Source: a bacterium
Lineage (GTDB): Bacteria; SZUA-79; Acidulodesulfobacterales; Acidulodesulfobacteraceae
Assembly (NCBI GenBank): GCA_021795355.1
Contig: JAJYPL010000005.1
Location: forward strand, 1 to 55,627
Direction: 5' to 3'
Length of the DNA stretch: 55,627 nucleotides
The first letter of the stretch is position 1. Each line of letters starts with the position of its first letter. Of the stretch, positions 50,792 to 55,627 are shown one piece after another. The translations under genes and the position numbers were made by a program. The notes under the pieces are model-generated. The model made no database searches. It was given only the letters and a program-made list of their open reading frames with translations, and was not told the DNA's origin.

Positions 50792-52579
50792 TTAATATTT
50801 AAATTTCTTTAATATACCTATTAATTTTTCGAGTTCTCCGTAAATAGACGCCGCCTCCTGTGCGGTATTAGAAGATTTTTCGGAATTAGACACGGAGAGC
50901 GTTGAGACCGTCTCGATATTCCGGGAAATCTCGTTAGTAGCCGCAGTCTGCTCTTCCGAAGCGGCAGCTATAGAACTTATCTGGTCGGTTAAAACAACTA
51001 TATTTTTTTCAATGCTGTCAAGCGATTCTCCGGCTTTTGAAGCATAGCCGACAGATAAATCTACTTCGCTTAAAGTCTTATCCATAGAAGTTTTGGTATT
51101 TTGAGTACTTTGCTGCATAGTCTGAACTTTCGCCGCAATTTCTTTTGTAGCTTTCACGGTTCTTTCCGCTAATTTTCTTACCTCGTCGGCGACGACGGCA
51201 AACCCCCTGCCCGATTCTCCGGCTCGTGCGGCTTCTATAGCGGCATTAAGAGCAAGCAGGTTAGTCTGATCGGCTATATCGTTAATAACGGAAATTATTT
51301 CCCCTATTTCAAACGAACTTTGCTCTAATCCGTTTATTAATCCTCCAAGCTGCTGGGTAAGCACTGCAACGTTTTTAATGCCGGATATCGATTTTTCTAC
51401 AATGTCGAAACCGCTTTTTGCGCTGTCCGATGCTTCTTTGGCGACAGAACTCACGTTCTGCGTATTTTTAGCAATTTCTTTAATAGTCTGCGACATCTCT
51501 TCCGAAGCCGCGGCTACATGGGTCGCAAGTTCCGCCTGTTCCCGGGCTTTATCGCTTATTTCATCGACGTGCCCCTCTATAGTAGTGCTTACGTCGACTA
51601 TAGTCATTGCTTCTTCGGTAATAGACTTTACTATCTCCCTTATATCTATAATAAATTTATTAAATTCGTTAACTACCGCAGTAATTTCGTCGTAAACGGA
51701 ATTTTTATAGACATTGCACTTTCTGCAAATATGTTCCCCTTTACCGCCGAATTTTTCTATCTGTTTATCCCAGCATCTCGACTCGAGTTCGGATTCGCTT
51801 AACATGCATTGTCTGTGGCGTTTTGCTATGATTTTAGGCTTGTCGAAACAATCCATAGGTATCAGCTTGCTTAAATCGCCTTCGCCCTTAGATATATCCC
51901 TGACCCTGTTATAAAAATTAGTAATAGGCTTTATAAAGGTTTGTTTTAGCATTAAATACATCAATAATATGGCTATAAATATTAATATAACAGAGAATAT
52001 AACGACGTTCCGCATAAAAATATTTGAAGCCTTAACAGTATTTTTAAGAGAATATACTAGTTCCACTCCGCCAAGAACTGTTCCTGATTTGACGGTATGG
52101 CACATTAGGCAGTCTATGCCCCTTGACATCTTTTTTGCAATAAAAGGAACGCCCACTTTCAAATATTTCTGTCCGTTTTTTTCGTAAACTCTTATTATCT
52201 CTTTCTTTGACGAAAGTATTTCTTTATCGAAATTCGTAACCGGCTTCTCCTGCTTTAAACCCTGTCCAAATTCTTTGTTTACGGAATTGCCTCTAACTAA
52301 TTTAAAAGACTTGATTCCCTTGATTTTTCTGTATATGCCGAATAACTGGCGCCTGTCGGATTTATTTGCAATAGTGCCGTTAAGCATCATGGCGTTTAAA
52401 CTGGAAAGCATTGTTTTTGCCGTAACTACTGCGTCAAAAGACGTAGTTTTTACCGACATCTTATTTTGAAAATACAATGCATAATAAGTAAGCGCAAAAA
52501 GCACCACTATCGCAGCAATTATAATCATTGAAATAAGTTTGGTTTTAATAGAAGTCTTCTTAATTATAGATAAATTCAT
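50792..52579 (-). CDS. Methyl-accepting chemotaxis protein with haem c site and Cys-rich linker
   Basis: The product (595 residues) has membrane helices at about 14-36 and 190-212 and a periplasmic sensor domain between. The sensor contains one c-type haem site, CLMCH (157-161). A HAMP segment (about 213-242) is followed by an insert with cysteines at 244, 258, 269, 285 and 288 ([20 protein letters not shown]), then the signalling domain with the hairpin [41 protein letters not shown]. Methylation sites are likely. It probably senses redox or a ligand through haem or metal and signals to CheA/CheW. No che genes are near. Confidence 0.88.
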   Translation of the reverse strand: MNLSIIKKTSIKTKLISMIIIAAIVVLFALTYYALYFQNKMSVKTTSFDAVVTAKTMLSSLNAMMLNGTIANKSDRRQLFGIYRKIKGIKSFKLVRGNSVNKEFGQGLKQEKPVTNFDKEILSSKKEIIRVYEKNGQKYLKVGVPFIAKKMSRGIDCLMCHTVKSGTVLGGVELVYSLKNTVKASNIFMRNVVIFSVILIFIAILLMYLMLKQTFIKPITNFYNRVRDISKGEGDLSKLIPMDCFDKPKIIAKRHRQCMLSESELESRCWDKQIEKFGGKGEHICRKCNVYKNSVYDEITAVVNEFNKFIIDIREIVKSITEEAMTIVDVSTTIEGHVDEISDKAREQAELATHVAAASEEMSQTIKEIAKNTQNVSSVAKEASDSAKSGFDIVEKSISGIKNVAVLTQQLGGLINGLEQSSFEIGEIISVINDIADQTNLLALNAAIEAARAGESGRGFAVVADEVRKLAERTVKATKEIAAKVQTMQQSTQNTKTSMDKTLSEVDLSVGYASKAGESLDSIEKNIVVLTDQISSIAAASEEQTAATNEISRNIETVSTLSVSNSEKSSNTAQEAASIYGELEKLIGILKKFKY

Positions 52580-52701
52580 ACAGGCACGCCCCCTTCGGAT
52601 ATAACAAATTATTTTAATAAAACAGCTATTTTATTTATTTTAATCCAATAAAAAAAAATATGTTACAATTATTTTTTAAAACAATAAATAAACTTAATTA
52701 G

Positions 52702-54048
52702 TTAAATTTTTATACCTGCTATCTTTCTGTAAACCGACCTTTCGCTTTCACCTATAATATAGGCTATTTCGGCTCTCGTATGTCCTTTGGAAAGAAGATA
52801 GCTTATGTACTTTTCTTCTATTTCTTTAATGGGTATTTTTTTTTCGAACATTACAAACTCGTCTCCGCAGTTTAAATTTTTGCCTCCGGCAATCTCAAGC
52901 TGAATGGCGTCGTCGGTAATTTCTTCTTTATCTTCCGATAAAACTATAGACCTTTCTATTACGTTTTTCAGTTCCCTGACGTTTCCGGGCCAAGCGTAAT
53001 CCATTAGCTTATTTAATGCCGACTGCGCAATAGGTTTAGAATATTGAACTTTATTTTCTTTGGTCATAAAATAGTGCGCTAAATAAGGAATATCTTCTTT
53101 TCTTTCCCTTAGGGGCGGAAGCTCTATAGTGAAACCGCTTATCCTGTAAAACAGATCTCCCCTGAATTTACCGTCTTCTACCATTTTTTTTAAATTTTTA
53201 TTCGTTGCCGTTATAATTCTGGTATCTATAAAAATATTTTTGGACGAACCTACCCTCCTGAAACTTTTTGTGTCGATTATCCTTAAAAGTTTTGCCTGTA
53301 TTATACTGCTTACTTCGCCTATCTCGTCGATAAAAAGAGTTCCTTTATCTGCATATTCAAGGAGTCCTTTTTTAAGAGCGTCCGCTCCGGTAAACGAACC
53401 CCTTTCATGCCCGAAAAGTTCCGATTCAAAAAGATTCTCGGATAAATTACAGGAATCGACTATTATAAAAGGATTATCTCTTCTCGAAGAAAGCCTGTGG
53501 AGCAAGTTTGCGCTAAGTTCCTTACCTGTTCCGGATTCCCCGGATATCAAGACGTTTAAATTAGATTTTGCCGCTACTGTAATATCGTCGATAACCTTAG
53601 CGGCGGCTTTCGATTTTCCTATAAAAAATTTTTTAAAGATTTCTCTCTTAAAATAAGAGGCATAATTTTTAAGCTGTAATTTTTCTACCAGCTTTTTTAA
53701 GGTTATACTGAGTTCTTCCAAGCTTAAAGGCTTCACCAAATAATCGCACGCCCCTATTTTTAAAGCCGATACGGCCGAATCGACGCTGCCGAATGCGGTA
53801 AGAATTATCATCTCTATGTCTTCCGACCTTGACTTTACGGTTTTTAACAGTTCTATTCCGGTTTTTCCCGGAAGTTTTAAATCAGATATAATAATATTAA
53901 AAAAATCTTTTTCTAATTTGCTTATAGCTTCTTCGGCCGAATTTACCGAATCTACGTCGTAACCTTCGTTTTTTAAAAAATCGGAGAGAATTTTCCTGTA
54001 ATTGATATCGTCATCTACTATAAGTATAGAAACTGAGTGGTTGTCCAT
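52702..54048 (-). CDS. Sigma-54-dependent response regulator (NtrC/AtoC type)
   Basis: The product (448 residues) has a receiver domain with phospho-acceptor Asp56 (ISDLKLPGKTG), a sigma-54 AAA domain with Walker A GESGTGKE, the sigma-contact loop GSFTGA (GAFTGA variant) and Walker B TLFIDEIGEV, and a Fis-type HTH (KGHTRAEIAYIIGESERSVYRKI). It activates sigma-54 promoters when phosphorylated. It lies 54 bases downstream of the kinase gene, its probable partner. Confidence 0.93.
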   Translation of the reverse strand: MDNHSVSILIVDDDINYRKILSDFLKNEGYDVDSVNSAEEAISKLEKDFFNIIISDLKLPGKTGIELLKTVKSRSEDIEMIILTAFGSVDSAVSALKIGACDYLVKPLSLEELSITLKKLVEKLQLKNYASYFKREIFKKFFIGKSKAAAKVIDDITVAAKSNLNVLISGESGTGKELSANLLHRLSSRRDNPFIIVDSCNLSENLFESELFGHERGSFTGADALKKGLLEYADKGTLFIDEIGEVSSIIQAKLLRIIDTKSFRRVGSSKNIFIDTRIITATNKNLKKMVEDGKFRGDLFYRISGFTIELPPLRERKEDIPYLAHYFMTKENKVQYSKPIAQSALNKLMDYAWPGNVRELKNVIERSIVLSEDKEEITDDAIQLEIAGGKNLNCGDEFVMFEKKIPIKEIEEKYISYLLSKGHTRAEIAYIIGESERSVYRKIAGIKI

Positions 54049-54102
54049 ATTAAACTGTCTTCATATTTAAGAAAATTATTTTATATTCCGTATTAAATTA
54101 TA

Positions 54103-55257
54103 TTAAATTTCTTTATCTTCCGAAAAATTTTTATTAACCGGAATTTTTATAGTAAATTTGGTTCCGTAATCAAGTTTCGACCTGACCTCTATGGACCCGC
54201 CGAGCGATTTGATAATACTCATAGATATAGACAAGCCGAGCCCGGTGCTTGCAGAGTTTTTTCTTTTAGAAAAAAACGGGTCGAAAATTTTTTTTATATC
54301 TTCCTGCGCGATACCGCATCCGTTGTCGACTATTATTATATAAATATAGTCTTTTATTTTTTTTGTTATAAAGTAAACTATTCCGGTTTCTTCGCGGACA
54401 GCCTGAACCGCATTTAAGCCGATATTTAATAAAATCTGCCTGAGCCCGGCTTCAGAAAAGCTAATCAGGGAAATATCGCGGGCAAGGTTCTTTTTTATCA
54501 TAATATTCTTTTTCCCGGCGGTGAAAGAAATAAGCGCAAGCGTTTCTTCTATTGAATTGTTTACGTTAACTATATCGCTGGAATTGGAAACCGGACGGGA
54601 CAAAGTAAGGAGTTTTTTTGTAATATCTTTGCATCTCTCAATTTCATCCTTCATTAATTCAAAATATTTCTTAATATCGCATCCGCCTTCTTTCATTATA
54701 TGAGTTATATCCGTATTTTGAATAAGCGCGGAATTGCCGGCGCATATTTTTATCATGTCTATAGATGCAAGGATATTGTTGAGCGGATTGTTTATCTCAT
54801 GAGCGACGCCTTCTGCAAGGAGTCCGACTTCAGACAAACGCTGGGATAGATTGAATTTTAAGTGAGCGTTAGAACCGTTTCCGAGGCATCTCAAAACCTC
54901 TACGGCATATCTTTTTCCGGTTTTTTCGTTCGTATAAGGTGCAGAATTTATCTCTACGGCAATTTCCTTGCCGTGCCTTCCGTAATGACCGTGTATAACT
55001 TTTACGGTCTTGCCTTTTTTAATAACCTCTTCGATGGAGCAGGATTCAAGCAGGGGATCGCAAGGTTCGTCCCTAAAATGACTAACCTTATAACAGTATC
55101 CTCCTATTATTTCGGAAGACGACATACCGGAATCGTCTATAAAACGCTTATTTGCATAAATTATTTTATAATTTTCGTCTATAACGATAATGCCGTCGCT
55201 TATATTATCTAAAATATCGGCAGCATTTATCGGCATATCGTTATATTCATTCTGCAT
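54103..55257 (-). CDS. PAS-domain sensor histidine kinase
   Basis: The product (384 residues) is taken from an ATG at 55257 because a longer frame would overlap rho by about 115 bases. It has a PAS domain (about 12-125) with Cys55, His60, Cys66 and Cys73 in a pattern YCYKVSH...PCDPLLESC, a phospho-acceptor His153 (VAHEINNPLNN) and the ATPase parts LNIGLNAVQAV, DNGCGIA, and GLGLSIS. No membrane helix, so it is soluble. The cysteines may sense redox state or a metal. It pairs with the sigma-54 regulator downstream. Confidence 0.88.
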   Translation of the reverse strand: MQNEYNDMPINAADILDNISDGIIVIDENYKIIYANKRFIDDSGMSSSEIIGGYCYKVSHFRDEPCDPLLESCSIEEVIKKGKTVKVIHGHYGRHGKEIAVEINSAPYTNEKTGKRYAVEVLRCLGNGSNAHLKFNLSQRLSEVGLLAEGVAHEINNPLNNILASIDMIKICAGNSALIQNTDITHIMKEGGCDIKKYFELMKDEIERCKDITKKLLTLSRPVSNSSDIVNVNNSIEETLALISFTAGKKNIMIKKNLARDISLISFSEAGLRQILLNIGLNAVQAVREETGIVYFITKKIKDYIYIIIVDNGCGIAQEDIKKIFDPFFSKRKNSASTGLGLSISMSIIKSLGGSIEVRSKLDYGTKFTIKIPVNKNFSEDKEI

Positions 55258-55286
55258 ATCTATAATATACCATACTTTTCCGACAA

Positions 55287-55627
55287 TTACTGATTCATTA
55301 AGTTTAAAAAGTCGGCGTTGGATTTTGTATTTTTTATTTTGTCGAGCAAAAACTCCATTGCTTCGGGAGTGTCCATAGTGGACAAGAGTTTTCTTAATAT
55401 CCATACCTTTTTTAAATGGTCTTTATCGACAAGGAGCTCTTCTTTTCTCGTGCCGGATTTATTTATATCTATTGCCGGGAAAATTCTTTTTTCTGAAAGT
55501 TTTCTGTCCAAATTAACTTCAAGATTTCCGGTTCCTTTGAATTCTTCAAAAATTACTTCGTCCATTCTCGAACCGGTGTCTATTAAAGCCGTTGCAATAA
55601 TAGTCAAACTGCCCCCTTCTTCTATAT
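55287..55627 (-). CDS. rho: Transcription termination factor Rho, C-terminal part (cut by window edge)
   Basis: About 113 residues of the C-terminus are visible, entering at the right edge with [34 protein letters not shown], a strong Rho run, and ending in [23 protein letters not shown]. The rest lies beyond the window. Rho is a ring-shaped RNA helicase that releases transcripts. It lies 29 bases upstream of the kinase start. Confidence 0.93.
   Translation of the reverse strand, partial: IEEGGSLTIIATALIDTGSRMDEVIFEEFKGTGNLEVNLDRKLSEKRIFPAIDINKSGTRKEELLVDKDHLKKVWILRKLLSTMDTPEAMEFLLDKIKNTKSNADFLNLMNQ

Noticed and set aside
55258-55404. Longer kinase start at 55404
   Set aside because: It would overlap the end of rho by about 115 bases; the extra residues look unlike protein and are basic shadow sequence.

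Overview
The window is AT-rich chromosomal DNA from a Gram-negative, probably anaerobic bacterium. Gene content and order look deltaproteobacterial. There is a 13-gene complex I operon without nuoE and without a full nuoF. The string ispE-spoVG-tRNA-Gln-prs-rplY-pth-ychF follows it. Anaerobic and oxidative/nitrosative stress genes (hybrid cluster protein, rubrerythrin, flavodiiron protein, a rubredoxin-like protein) and sigma-54 and c-di-GMP signalling genes are also present. An acidophilic/sulfidic deltaproteobacterial lineage such as Sva0485 ('Acidulodesulfobacterales') would fit, but that is a guess from style, not from a search.

Layout: 1-154 is the start of a lipoprotein gene cut by the window edge. 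189-5207 holds rfbA, a 23S rRNA m5U methyltransferase, rpmB, a rubredoxin-like protein and hcp. 5469-5705 holds a tiny membrane ORF and tRNA-Lys(UUU). 5655-11681 is an integrated mobile element bounded by exact 51-bp repeats of the tRNA-Lys 3' part. It carries a tRNA-proximal tyrosine integrase, a plasmid-type origin with five iterons, a leftward operon (second tyrosine recombinase, small unknown, Rep_3-type initiator), a primase-like gene remnant, a possible structured RNA and one small membrane coiled-coil gene. 11786-22694 is ordinary chromosome: a diguanylate cyclase, panB, a Ptb-like acyltransferase, rubrerythrin, a degenerate transglutaminase-like exported protein, a TIGR02757 protein, a flavodiiron protein and hemW. 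22820-23215 holds tRNA-Ser(UGA), whose 3' end is tandemly repeated. 23216-26888 is a four-gene operon (glycosyltransferase, TPR protein, ABC ATPase, ABC permease). 27659-32650 is the housekeeping string ychF to ispE. 32638-46774 is the nuo operon, read leftward. 46886-48840 holds pepA flanked by two related palindromic repeat elements. 48841-55627 holds acs, a haem-containing chemotaxis receptor, a sigma-54 response regulator, its probable kinase and the 3' end of rho.

How it works together: the nuo operon encodes a proton-pumping complex whose usual NADH-oxidising NuoE/NuoF module is replaced by one protein. That protein joins a NuoF-type [4Fe-4S] segment to a GltD-like flavoprotein, which suggests a different electron-input route. 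Acs and the Ptb-like enzyme link to acetate and acyl-CoA metabolism. The kinase, sigma-54 regulator and haem-MCP form a sensory block beside rho.

The least ordinary parts are the tRNA-Lys integrated iteron plasmid with paired putative integrase arm sites, the NuoF-GltD fusion, the transglutaminase-like protein that has lost catalytic residues, the redox-looking MCP, and several palindromic repeats and tRNA-tail repeats. All calls come from reading the sequence; no searches were run.
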